A DNA stretch of 64,000 nucleotides, from assembly GCA_035341855.1 (NCBI GenBank), contig DAOQWA010000005.1, positions 54,391-118,390 of the forward strand, in the 5' to 3' direction. How positions within the stretch are numbered: position 1 is the first letter of the stretch; every line of letters begins with the position of its first letter. The notes below the pieces were generated by a model. It ran no database searches. It saw only the letters and a program-made list of their open reading frames with translations, and was not told where the DNA came from. The position numbers and the translations under genes are program-made. Positions 9,830-18,697 of the stretch are shown in pieces. The DNA comes from QQVM01 sp035341855 (GTDB lineage Bacteria; Bacteroidota; Bacteroidia; AKYH767-A; 2013-40CM-41-45).

Positions 9830-11278
9830 ATGAAAAATTCATCGACTATAACTTTTATTCAAAATAATAAGATCCGTTCCATCGATATGGAAGCGCAGAA
9901 AATGAGTCCAACCACTACGGTTTTGAACTATTTGCGAAACTCCTTAACACATAAAGGAACAAAAGAAGGATGTGCTGAAGGAGACTGTGGCGCCTGCACG
10001 GTAGTATTGGCTGAACTTGATGAAAACAAAAATCTCCGTTACACCGCTCTGGATTCATGTCTGGTATTCCTGCCAATGATCCACGGAAAACAACTAATTA
10101 CCGTTGAAGATCTCGAGACAATTGATGACAAGCAATTAAAACTTCATCCTGTTCAACAATGTATGGTAGATAGCAATGGCAGTCAATGTGGTTATTGCAC
10201 TCCCGGATTTATCATGTCTCTTTTTTCTCTATATAAAAATGAACAAACGCCGGATCAGGATAGTATCTCAGACGCTTTAACCGGAAACCTTTGCCGTTGT
10301 ACAGGATACCGGCCAATCATTGAGTCCGCAGCAAAAGCTTGTGTACACCGGGGGAAAGATCACTTCAATGCCGGGGAAGATAATATCGTTGCCCTTTTGG
10401 AAAACATTAAGAAAGATAAGACAGGGATCAAAATCAATTTGGGAATACAAAATTATTCAAGACCGACAGATTTACATGAAGCTCTCAGACAAAAAACAAT
10501 ACAACCTGAATCGATCATCATTACCGGAGCAACAGATGTTGCTCTGCGTGTTACAAAAAAAAGAGAGGTTCTGAAAGATATCCTTGATCTTGGTGCATTG
10601 AATGAAATTAAGTATTACCGAAAAAATAAAGACACAATAGAAATTGGCGCAGGACTGGATCTTGAAACAATTCGAGTACAAACTGAAAAAGATTTGCCAG
10701 CATTGCATAAAATGCTAAATGTTTTTGGTTCCAGGCAAATACGGAGACTCGCAACTTTGGGTGGTAATATTGGCTCCGCCTCACCAATAGGAGATACTTT
10801 ACCCGTCCTCATGGCCTATGATGCGAATGTGATCCTAAAAAACATCTCCGGAGAAAGATCTATACCTCTGACCGAATTCATTACCGGCTACCGTCAAACA
10901 CAAAGGAATGCCGACGAAATTATTACATGCGTTAGAATACCGATACATCAGGCTTCACATATTATTGCTTCATACAAAGTTTCGAAGCGAAAAGATCTTG
11001 ACATTTCAACGTTGAGCGTCGCTTTCAGATTGGTTCTTAAAGATTCACTAATTGCTGAAATACTGATCGTCTATGGCGGGATGGCTGAGAAGACTAAACA
11101 AGCAAAAAAAGCAGAAGCCTTTCTTATTGGAAAAAAATGGTGCAGAGAAACTATCGAAGAAGCAGCTGAAGTGATCTACAACGAATTTACTCCGCTCAAT
11201 GACGCCCGCTCCGGTGCAGAATTTAGACGCATTGCAGCGAAAAACCTGCTGATTAAGTTTTGGTCAGAAAATAAATAA
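9830..11278 (+). CDS. xdhA: Xanthine dehydrogenase, iron-sulfur/FAD subunit
   Basis: A protein of 482 residues from ATG 9830. That ATG is preceded by a purine-rich AATAAGGAA and fits the family start. An in-frame TTG at 9722 would add 36 unconserved residues. The first 2Fe-2S site is C48, C53, C56 and C77 (GCAEGDCGACTVVL). The second is C120, C123, C155 and C157 (CGYCTPGF, NLCRCTGY). The FAD domain follows at about 205-380 (TLGGNIGSASPIGDTLPV), then a CO-dehydrogenase-flavoprotein C-terminal domain. With XdhB it oxidises hypoxanthine and xanthine to urate, passing electrons to NAD or another acceptor. It is the first enzyme of the purine operon, 19 bases before xdhB. Confidence 0.92.
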   Translation: MKNSSTITFIQNNKIRSIDMEAQKMSPTTTVLNYLRNSLTHKGTKEGCAEGDCGACTVVLAELDENKNLRYTALDSCLVFLPMIHGKQLITVEDLETIDDKQLKLHPVQQCMVDSNGSQCGYCTPGFIMSLFSLYKNEQTPDQDSISDALTGNLCRCTGYRPIIESAAKACVHRGKDHFNAGEDNIVALLENIKKDKTGIKINLGIQNYSRPTDLHEALRQKTIQPESIIITGATDVALRVTKKREVLKDILDLGALNEIKYYRKNKDTIEIGAGLDLETIRVQTEKDLPALHKMLNVFGSRQIRRLATLGGNIGSASPIGDTLPVLMAYDANVILKNISGERSIPLTEFITGYRQTQRNADEIITCVRIPIHQASHIIASYKVSKRKDLDISTLSVAFRLVLKDSLIAEILIVYGGMAEKTKQAKKAEAFLIGKKWCRETIEEAAEVIYNEFTPLNDARSGAEFRRIAAKNLLIKFWSENK

Positions 11279-11297
11279 CTTAAGCCTATCATTAAAC

Positions 11298-13625
11298 ATG
11301 ACAAATATTCCTCACGATAGCGCAGCCAAACATGTCAGTGGCAGATCAATATATATCGATGACATTCCGGTACATTCACTCATACTTCATGGTCATGTTG
11401 TTTACAGTCCTTACGCCCATGCAAAAATTAAATCAATAGACCTCAGTGAAGCAAAAAAAATAAATGGCGTACATGCAATTTTATGTGCAGATGATATTCC
11501 CGGACATAATCAAATGGGACCGGTGGTGCATGATGAACCTTGTCTTGCTACTAATGAGGTAATTTGCGTAGGACAGGCTATTATAATTATTGCTGCCGAA
11601 TCTGAAGCCATTGCAAGACATGCTGAATCTTTGATCTGGATCGAGTATGATGTCTTACCGGCGATTTTAGATCTTAGGACAGCAATAAAAGAAAATTCCT
11701 TGATCGCTCCTCCAAGAACTATGAAACGAGGAAATGCTGTCGAGGCTTTAAAAAACTCTGTAAACAAAATCAAAGGAGAACTAAAAACCGGAGCACAGGA
11801 ACATTGGTATTTAGAAACTCAGACTTGTCTTTGTGTACCGGGAGAAGGAAAAGAGCTTAACATTTTTTCATCCACACAGCATCCATCAGAAACTCAAGCC
11901 ATTGTTGCAGAAGTATTGGGCATCAATAAAAATGAAGTTGTTGTCGAAACCCGCAGAATGGGCGGAGCTTTTGGCGGCAAAGAAACACAAGCAAATCATG
12001 TTGCAGCGTGGTCTGCACTACTTTGTCATGCTACAGGTCGTCCTGTAAAAATTCGATTATTCAGGGATGACGATCAGAAGATGACAGGCAAACGACATCC
12101 CTACATCATCAATTACGAGGCCGGCTTTGATAATCAGGGAAAGTTGCAGGCCGTAATTTTCGAACAACATGCAGATGCAGGATGTGCAACTGACTTAAGC
12201 ATGGCCATTCTCGAAAGAGCAATGCTTCATGCAGATAATTCATATTACATTCCTAATATGCTTGTTACAGGAAAAGCATATAAAACAAATCTACCATCAA
12301 ATACTGCTTTCCGAGGGTTTGGGGGACCGCAGGGTATGGCAGGAATTGAACAAGTAATTGACAGGATAGCAAGGTTCCTGAAGAAAGATGCAGCCGAGAT
12401 CCGGAGATTAAATTTTTATGGTACGGATAAAGACAACATCACTCATTATGGACAAACAGTTGAGCTGAACCGATTAGAAAATATTTACCGGGAACTATAT
12501 TCTACTTCAGAATATGAAAGAAGAAGAAATGAGGTTAATAAATATAATTCCGGGAATGAATTTTATAAAAAAGGCCTTGCAATCACACCGGTAAAGTTCG
12601 GGATATCCTTCACAACATCTTTTTTGAATCAAGCAGGAGCTTTGGTAAACATTTACAAGGATGGAACTGTATTGATCAACCATGGCGGAACTGAAATGGG
12701 CCAAGGCCTGAACACTAAAATTACACAGATAGCTTCTGCGGAATTAGGGCTCAGTATAGATCGCATAAAAGTAAATGCTACCAACACATCTAAGGTTCCA
12801 AACACTTCGGCCACTGCTGCCTCAGCAGGTACTGATCTGAATGGCATGGCAGTAAAACATGCCATTGACCAGCTAAAAAATCGTCTGGCAGATCTTATGG
12901 TTCAAGAATTTAACAAGCTTCGTCCTGAGAAAGTTACTTCAGCAGAACACATCACTTTTGAAAATAATTGCATCATAGACTCACTTTACCCGGATAGGAA
13001 AATGGCCTTTGATGAAGCAATGGTCTTGGCTAATTTGAATCAGGTTAGTCTTAGCGCGACAGGTTTTTATAAAACTCCGGGAATAGGTTGGGATAAAGTA
13101 CAAGGCTGGGGAACACCATTTAATTATTTTGCATTTGGCATGGCAGTAAGCGAGGTTCTTGTTGACACACTCACCGGATATGTTAAACACCTTCGTACGG
13201 ATATTCTTCATGACGTAGGCGACTCTATTAATCCCGGGATAGATCTCGGTCAAATTGAAGGCGGTTTCATTCAAGGACTTGGATGGGTCACTACAGAAGA
13301 AGTTAAATGGGACGAGAAAGGCAGACTACTCAACCATTCACCTGACACTTATAAAATCCCTTCAGTGAGAGATATTCCTGAAGATTTTAGGGTTAAACTT
13401 TTGCAAGATGTACCAAATCCTAAGGCTATCAGAAAAAGTAAAGCGGTGGCTGAACCGCCGTTTATGCTTGCCTTCAGCACTTGGCTCGCAATAAAGGATG
13501 CAATTTCTGCAGTCGGAAAACATGAAATAGAACCCGAGTTTGGTTTACCTGCGACAAATGAACTTATTCTACTCTCGATCGAAAAGTTGAGAAATACGCT
13601 AAGGAATCCCAATAGTGAGATTTGA
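11298..13625 (+). CDS. xdhB: Xanthine dehydrogenase, molybdenum-binding subunit
   Basis: A 775-residue catalytic subunit of the molybdenum hydroxylase. It has the N-terminal a/b hammerhead domain (about 15-125) and then two molybdopterin-binding domains. Visible family motifs are QEHWYLETQ (168-175), RRMGGAFGGKE (219-229), FRGFGGPQGM (338-347) and GGTEMGQGLNT. AVAEPPFML near the C-terminus carries the glutamate that acts as catalytic base in bovine xanthine oxidase. The arginine of FRGFGG corresponds to the substrate-positioning arginine of xanthine oxidoreductases, which favours xanthine over aldehydes. It needs the XdhC accessory protein encoded at 20159-20932. Confidence 0.92.
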   Translation: MTNIPHDSAAKHVSGRSIYIDDIPVHSLILHGHVVYSPYAHAKIKSIDLSEAKKINGVHAILCADDIPGHNQMGPVVHDEPCLATNEVICVGQAIIIIAAESEAIARHAESLIWIEYDVLPAILDLRTAIKENSLIAPPRTMKRGNAVEALKNSVNKIKGELKTGAQEHWYLETQTCLCVPGEGKELNIFSSTQHPSETQAIVAEVLGINKNEVVVETRRMGGAFGGKETQANHVAAWSALLCHATGRPVKIRLFRDDDQKMTGKRHPYIINYEAGFDNQGKLQAVIFEQHADAGCATDLSMAILERAMLHADNSYYIPNMLVTGKAYKTNLPSNTAFRGFGGPQGMAGIEQVIDRIARFLKKDAAEIRRLNFYGTDKDNITHYGQTVELNRLENIYRELYSTSEYERRRNEVNKYNSGNEFYKKGLAITPVKFGISFTTSFLNQAGALVNIYKDGTVLINHGGTEMGQGLNTKITQIASAELGLSIDRIKVNATNTSKVPNTSATAASAGTDLNGMAVKHAIDQLKNRLADLMVQEFNKLRPEKVTSAEHITFENNCIIDSLYPDRKMAFDEAMVLANLNQVSLSATGFYKTPGIGWDKVQGWGTPFNYFAFGMAVSEVLVDTLTGYVKHLRTDILHDVGDSINPGIDLGQIEGGFIQGLGWVTTEEVKWDEKGRLLNHSPDTYKIPSVRDIPEDFRVKLLQDVPNPKAIRKSKAVAEPPFMLAFSTWLAIKDAISAVGKHEIEPEFGLPATNELILLSIEKLRNTLRNPNSEI

Positions 13626-13808
13626 ATTTAACCAGAGACTTATTTTTAAAATGATCTATCCCTCATTCAATACGACATCATCATTGGCTTGATCTACTAT
13701 GAGTACTACGTTTTTCTAAATTAATTATACGGTTCGAAATAAAATTCGGGTACCGGAAGAGCGCAATTGGATTCCATAATACTTATCTTCGCATCGAAAT
13801 AAAAATAA

Positions 13809-15131
13809 ATGTCAAAGAATTCTCCCGATACCGAAGATCTAAAGGAATCGATAAAAGAAATTGCACTTTACCGTAGCGTAATCGTCATACTTGCCATCCT
13901 ATGCATTACCGCCTATGCTGTGTATTACCTTGCCATGAAGGCAGGAATAGGACCTCATGTGCTGGATTGGCTACATCTTGTCATCCGCTGGGCGCATGTT
14001 GTATTTGGTATTGCATGGATAGGAGCTTCATTTTATTTTATTTTTTTGGAAAACAGCCTTAACCGGACTGAGGATCTACGTGATGAGCTTGCAGGAAATT
14101 TATGGGCGATTCATGGTGGTGGATTTTATTATATCGAAAAATATAAGATCGCTCCGGGCGAAATACCCAAAACACTTCATTGGTTTAAGTATGAGGCTTA
14201 CTTCACCTGGTTAACAGGGCTTATCCTTTTATTGCTTGTTTATTATTTCAATGCCAAAGCATATATGCTTGACCCTGCCGTTTCAGGTATAAGTGCGAAT
14301 ACTTCTATCATCATCGGGATTGGCACACTTATTATCGGTTGGTTCATCTACGATCTGCTCTGCAAGACGTCCCTGCTTCAGAGAAAAAAAACATTTGCAG
14401 TTATAGGATTTGCCATCGTAACAATAATAGCATATATACTTAGTCAATTATTAAGTGGCCGGGCAGCCTTTATGCATGTTGGTGCTTTGATCGGCACAAT
14501 AATGGTTGGGAATGTTTTTTTTACGATTATTCCTTCTCAAAAAGCGATGGTCAGAGCAGCGAAGAAGGGACTACCACTCAATCCAAACTTAGGGAAGAAT
14601 GCAGGACTTCGCTCCTTGCACAATAATTATATGACATTGCCTGTAATTTTTGTGATGATCAGCAATCATTTTCCTGCGACCTATGGTCCTGCATTTAATT
14701 GGATCGTTCTTTCCATTTTAACTCTGGCGAGTGTTGCCGTAAGACATTTCATTAATTTACATGAACAAGGTCGTCATGCCAGATGGATGCTTCCTTTTGC
14801 TGCAATTGCTCTTATAGCTCTGGTGATGGTAACTTCCCCGTCAAAAGTCAACTTATCCTCAAATGAAATGGTAACATTTTCTGAGGCACAGGCAATTATC
14901 CAAAAACGTTGCGTAAGTTGTCATTCTCAGAATCCTACAGACGATACTCAAACTGTAACACCAAATGGAGTAATGTTTGATACTCCTGAAGAAATACACA
15001 AAATGGCTGATCGCATCATGGTAAGAGCTATTCAAACTAAGACAATGCCTCAGGCCAATAAAACTCAGATGACAGAAGAGGAAAGAGAGATATTAGGAAG
15101 ATGGATACTACAAGGTGCTAAGTTGAATTAA
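13809..15131 (+). CDS. puuD: Membrane urate oxidase with cytochrome c domain (PuuD)
   Basis: A 440-residue integral membrane protein. About eight hydrophobic segments between residues 24 and 342 form the urate-oxidase N-terminal (DUF989) domain, with LHLVIRWAHVVFGIAWIG and NLWAIHGGGFYYIEKYK. The C-terminal 85 residues are a cytochrome c domain with CVSCH at 368-372 and a late Met (TKTMPQANKTQM). The family oxidises urate to 5-hydroxyisourate and delivers electrons to the respiratory chain rather than making hydrogen peroxide. The product is the substrate of the hydrolase encoded at 18080. A TATCTTCG element at 13784-13791 may be a promoter, so this gene could start a second transcript after xdhB. 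Confidence 0.9.
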   Translation: MSKNSPDTEDLKESIKEIALYRSVIVILAILCITAYAVYYLAMKAGIGPHVLDWLHLVIRWAHVVFGIAWIGASFYFIFLENSLNRTEDLRDELAGNLWAIHGGGFYYIEKYKIAPGEIPKTLHWFKYEAYFTWLTGLILLLLVYYFNAKAYMLDPAVSGISANTSIIIGIGTLIIGWFIYDLLCKTSLLQRKKTFAVIGFAIVTIIAYILSQLLSGRAAFMHVGALIGTIMVGNVFFTIIPSQKAMVRAAKKGLPLNPNLGKNAGLRSLHNNYMTLPVIFVMISNHFPATYGPAFNWIVLSILTLASVAVRHFINLHEQGRHARWMLPFAAIALIALVMVTSPSKVNLSSNEMVTFSEAQAIIQKRCVSCHSQNPTDDTQTVTPNGVMFDTPEEIHKMADRIMVRAIQTKTMPQANKTQMTEEEREILGRWILQGAKLN

Positions 15132-15202
15132 GCACATATTGATTTTGTCAATTTTTTTTTCAGGAATACCTGATTGAACATACATAATTTTTAGAGAAAA
15201 AA

Positions 15203-16555
15203 ATGAAAGCAGATCTTGCAATTTATTGTAAACAAACAGTATTACCTGAAGGCATTAAAGAAGTAACTGTATTAATTACTGAAGGTAAAATTGTAGACAT
15301 AGTTGAAGGCAAAGCTCCGGCAGGTACTGCTAAAAAATCTGTCAGCTGTGGAGAATCAGTATTGATGCCGGGCTTAATTGACAGCCATGTCCATATTAAT
15401 GAACCCGGTCGTACCGAATGGGAAGGTTTTGAAACAGCAACCAAGGCTGCTGCAGCTGGTGGAGTAACCATGCTTGTCGATATGCCCTTAAATTCAACGC
15501 CAGTTACTACGACTGTAAGTAATTTCAAAGAGAAGTTGAAAGCTGCCGAAGGAAAAATTTTTGTGAACTGTGGATTCTGGGGTGGAATTGTTCCGGATAA
15601 TGCAGCTGATATCGAAGGTTTAATTGATGCAGGCGTTCTCGGTTTTAAAGCTTTTATGACACACTCAGGGATTGATGATTTTCCAAATGCAAGCATAAAG
15701 GATATCGAAACAATAGCAGATACACTCGTAAAACATAATTTGCCCTTGCTTGTACACGCAGAGTTGGAAGAAAAACATAAAGGGATGGAAGAACATGCTA
15801 AAGAACCATACTCCTACCAACATTTTTTAAGATCAAGGCCTAAAGAATGGGAAGATAATGCCATTGCAGCTTTAATAAAAGTTTCAGACAAATATAAATT
15901 GCGTACTCATATTGTTCATCTTTCTTCTGCCAATTCTATTTCACAACTGAAGGCAGCAAAAGCTAAAGGATTACCTATTACCGTAGAAACTTGTCCGCAC
16001 TATTTATTTTTCAATGCCGAAAATATCGTTGATGCAGATCCAAGATTTAAGTGTGCACCTCCTATCCGGGAAAAAGAAAACAATGATCAACTATGGAATG
16101 CTCTCGTAGAAGGGACTATTGATTTTGTAGTCACCGATCATAGCCCGGCTCCGCCTGAGGTTAAAAGCCTGAGCGATGGAAATCTCAAGGAAGCCTGGGG
16201 TGGCATCTCAACATTACAATTTGAATTGCCCATCATTTGGTCTATGGCCATGGAACGAAACGTCTCACTCAAAACCATTTCAAATTGGATGAGTACCAAA
16301 ATAGCTGACTTTTTAAATCTTCCGAATAAAGGTAGAATTCAAATTGGTGCTGATGCTGATCTCGTAATCTGGAATCCGGTAAAGAAAATGAAGGTGTCTC
16401 CCGCTCTCATACGCTCCCGGCATGCTATTAGCCCTTATGAAGGCGTAATGCTATCCGGACTGGTCGAAAAAACTTATGTTGCCGGTGTTCTTGTCTACGA
16501 TAAAGGATCCTTTGTATCTTCGCCAACAGGAAATATTATTTTGAGAAATTCATGA
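15203..16555 (+). CDS. allB: Allantoinase
   Basis: A 450-residue amidohydrolase that hydrolyses allantoin to allantoate in the cytoplasm. The binuclear metal ligands are visible: H62 and H64 in LIDSHVHINEPGRTEWEGF, the carbamylated lysine at K149 (GFKAFMTHSG), H185 (VHAELEE), H239 (HIVHLSSANS) and D312 (VTDHSPAP). TEWEGF, together with the purine-gene context, separates it from dihydroorotase and dihydropyrimidinase. The last four bases overlap the start of the allantoicase gene (ATGA), which signals translational coupling. Confidence 0.93.
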   Translation: MKADLAIYCKQTVLPEGIKEVTVLITEGKIVDIVEGKAPAGTAKKSVSCGESVLMPGLIDSHVHINEPGRTEWEGFETATKAAAAGGVTMLVDMPLNSTPVTTTVSNFKEKLKAAEGKIFVNCGFWGGIVPDNAADIEGLIDAGVLGFKAFMTHSGIDDFPNASIKDIETIADTLVKHNLPLLVHAELEEKHKGMEEHAKEPYSYQHFLRSRPKEWEDNAIAALIKVSDKYKLRTHIVHLSSANSISQLKAAKAKGLPITVETCPHYLFFNAENIVDADPRFKCAPPIREKENNDQLWNALVEGTIDFVVTDHSPAPPEVKSLSDGNLKEAWGGISTLQFELPIIWSMAMERNVSLKTISNWMSTKIADFLNLPNKGRIQIGADADLVIWNPVKKMKVSPALIRSRHAISPYEGVMLSGLVEKTYVAGVLVYDKGSFVSSPTGNIILRNS

Positions 16556-17571
16556 GCCCGATCGAACAAAACTCACCTGCATTTACATCATTGCTCAATC
16601 TTGCATCCGAAAAACTTGGTGCGAAAACGCTTGCATGCAGTGATGATTTTTTTGCGGAAATGGAAAATCTCATCAAGCCCGGACGTGGAATATTTATTGA
16701 AGATAAATATACTGATCGAGGAAAATGGATGGATGGGTGGGAGTCGAGACGAAAAAGGTGCCCCGGACATGATTGGTGCATCATCAAATTAGGTGCATCA
16801 GGAGTTATAGCCGGATTTGATATTGATACTAATTTCTTTCTTGGGAATCACCCTCCTTTTGCATCCATTGATGGGGCAAGGATCGATGATTCAACAAAAG
16901 AAATAGATTTCGAAAACGTAAAATGGACAGCTTTGCTTCCTAAATCTCCGCTGAATCCGGGGAGCCAGAATTTTTATGAATGTACAAGTAAAGACATTTA
17001 TACTCACCTGCGTCTGAATATTTTTCCCGATGGTGGCGTAGCCAGGCTAAAAGTTTATGGCACAGTACACAAGGACTGGTCCGGCATGAATGCCAATGAA
17101 GAAATTGATCTTGCTTCTGCGCTAAATGGTGCCAAGGCAATTGTTTGTAACGATATGTTCTTCTCTCACATGGACAACCTTTTAATGCCCGGACGTGGAA
17201 TCAACATGGGAGATGGATGGGAAACAAAAAGAAACCGAACACCAAATAATAAAGACTGGCTTATACTCCGTCTTGCTCATAAAGGAAAAATTCAAAGTGC
17301 CTTGGTAGACACGGCACATTTCAAAGGAAATTATCCGGACATGTGTATGCTTGAAGGTATTTCAATTTCTCCTGAAGAAGAAAAAAATATTGTTTCTGAT
17401 TCGCTACAATGGACTGAGTTGATGCCAAAGCAAAAGTTGCATGCGGATCATGAACATCATTTTGCCAATGAAATACTGCCACATGATGAAATTACCCATG
17501 TGCGCTTTACCATTTTTCCGGATGGAGGCGTTAGTCGCCTTCGATTATTCGGTAAGATTTCTTTTGATTAA
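16552..17571 (+). CDS. alc: Allantoicase
   Basis: A 339-residue enzyme that converts allantoate to ureidoglycolate and urea. It consists of two homologous allantoicase repeats of about 160 residues. The first carries DDFFAEMENLIKPGRGIFI and GWESRRKRCPGHDWCIIKLG. The second carries NDMFFSHMDNLLMPGRGINM and GWETKRNRTPNNKDWLILRL. Each repeat ends with FPDGGVARLKVYG or FPDGGVSRLRLFG. The length matches the family. The gene overlaps allB by four bases and is followed after eight bases by the OHCU decarboxylase gene. Confidence 0.94.
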   Translation: MSPIEQNSPAFTSLLNLASEKLGAKTLACSDDFFAEMENLIKPGRGIFIEDKYTDRGKWMDGWESRRKRCPGHDWCIIKLGASGVIAGFDIDTNFFLGNHPPFASIDGARIDDSTKEIDFENVKWTALLPKSPLNPGSQNFYECTSKDIYTHLRLNIFPDGGVARLKVYGTVHKDWSGMNANEEIDLASALNGAKAIVCNDMFFSHMDNLLMPGRGINMGDGWETKRNRTPNNKDWLILRLAHKGKIQSALVDTAHFKGNYPDMCMLEGISISPEEEKNIVSDSLQWTELMPKQKLHADHEHHFANEILPHDEITHVRFTIFPDGGVSRLRLFGKISFD

Positions 17572-17579
17572 TTTCTTTT

Positions 17580-18083
17580 ATGACAATTCAGGAATTAAAT
17601 AGCTTAAGCGAAAAGTCATTCTTCATTGAAATGGAGAAATGCTGTGGTTCAAGTTCCTGGATTAAAGGGATGTTTTCTGATCGGCCCTTTAAAAATATAG
17701 AAGACCTGATTAAGAAGGCTGATATAAATTGGGAACAAACCACTGAATCTGATTGGCTGGAAGCATTTGATCATCATCCAAAAATTGGGGACCTGAAGAG
17801 TCTGGAAGAAAAATTTGCCAATACCAAAACACTGGCCGGCGGAGAGCAGGCTTCTGTTGAAAACGCTTCACAAAAGACGCTGCTGGATCTTGCAGCGGGT
17901 AATGAGGCCTATGAAAATAAATTTGGTTTTATCTTCATTGTTTGTGCAACAGGAAAAAGCGCAGAGGAAATGTTGCAACTTCTTAATTCACGCATAGGAA
18001 ACAACAGAGAAACAGAATTAAGGAATGCTGCAGCAGAGCAACAAAAAATTACTACACTAAGACTGAAAAAAATTATCACATGA
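17580..18083 (+). CDS. uraD: 2-oxo-4-hydroxy-4-carboxy-5-ureidoimidazoline (OHCU) decarboxylase
   Basis: A 167-residue all-helical enzyme that decarboxylates OHCU to S-allantoin. The catalytic-histidine region is FDHHPKIGD (63-71). The family motifs GGEQASV (87-93) and KFGFIFIVCATGKSAEEML (about 114-132) are clear. The stop overlaps the start of the next gene by four bases (ATGA). Enzymatically it acts between the hydrolase encoded next to it and allantoinase. Confidence 0.92.
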   Translation: MTIQELNSLSEKSFFIEMEKCCGSSSWIKGMFSDRPFKNIEDLIKKADINWEQTTESDWLEAFDHHPKIGDLKSLEEKFANTKTLAGGEQASVENASQKTLLDLAAGNEAYENKFGFIFIVCATGKSAEEMLQLLNSRIGNNRETELRNAAAEQQKITTLRLKKIIT

Positions 18084-18421
18084 GCCAACTGACAACTCAT
18101 ATCCTTGATACTTCATTAGGGAAACCGGCTTCCGGAGTTAAAATCATCCTTGAAAAATCCGGATCTGATAACACGTGGACCTTTCTTTCTGAAGGAACGA
18201 CTGATTCTGATGGGAGAGTTAATAATTTATTAAACAAAGAGTCGGTGCTCTCACCGGGTAATTACAAATTAAAATTTGATACAGCTTCCTACTTTTCCGG
18301 AAGGAATGTAAAATGTTTTTATCCCTCCGTTGAGATCATTTTCGAGATATCAGATTCAACTCACTATCATGTTCCGCTTCTCTTAAATCCATTCGGATAT
18401 AGTACATACCGTGGGAGTTGA
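18080..18421 (+). CDS. 5-hydroxyisourate hydrolase (transthyretin-like)
   Basis: A 113-residue transthyretin-fold enzyme that hydrolyses 5-hydroxyisourate, the PuuD product, to OHCU. Catalytic-site residues of the family are visible: H7 in LTTHILDTSLG, R46 in DSDGRVNNL, H97 in HYHVPLLLNPFGYSTY, and the terminal YRGS tetrapeptide at 110-113 that marks HIU hydrolases rather than transthyretins. There is no signal peptide, so it is cytoplasmic. The four-base overlap with the preceding decarboxylase gene fits their successive reactions. The gene is called uraH, hiuH or pucM in different organisms. Confidence 0.93.
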   Translation: MSQLTTHILDTSLGKPASGVKIILEKSGSDNTWTFLSEGTTDSDGRVNNLLNKESVLSPGNYKLKFDTASYFSGRNVKCFYPSVEIIFEISDSTHYHVPLLLNPFGYSTYRGS

Positions 18422-18664
18422 ATAAACAGGCAGATGAAGCTTAATACCTCCACGGCTGAAAGCATTTCTGTGTCTTGTTATTGAAATGTGAAACACCGGG
18501 TTAATAAAGCATTTTAAAAAATAAGCAGGGCGACTGTTTATTCTGTTTACACTTTTATATATCATCCTTCCCTATTGTGAACTAATGATTCCTATAGACG
18601 GGATTATTATACGTTTAAAATCCCAAATCATATTGATCAAAGTATAAAATTGCAATCCGATTTC

Positions 18665-18672
18665 TATCTTTG
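18665..18672 (+). promoter_or_regulatory. Possible -7 promoter element (TATCTTTG)
   Basis: A match to the Bacteroidetes -7 consensus TAnnTTTG, 26 bases before ATG 18698. No matching TTTG -33 box lies 18-20 bases upstream. The gap of 276 bases after the hydrolase gene makes an independent promoter plausible. Confidence 0.35.
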
Positions 18673-18697
18673 CAGGCCTCATCCAAAGAAAAATATT

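Noticed and set aside
15223..15696. 157-codon open frame antisense to allantoinase
   Set aside because: It lies wholly within allB on the opposite strand and has no family resemblance; it mirrors codon structure.
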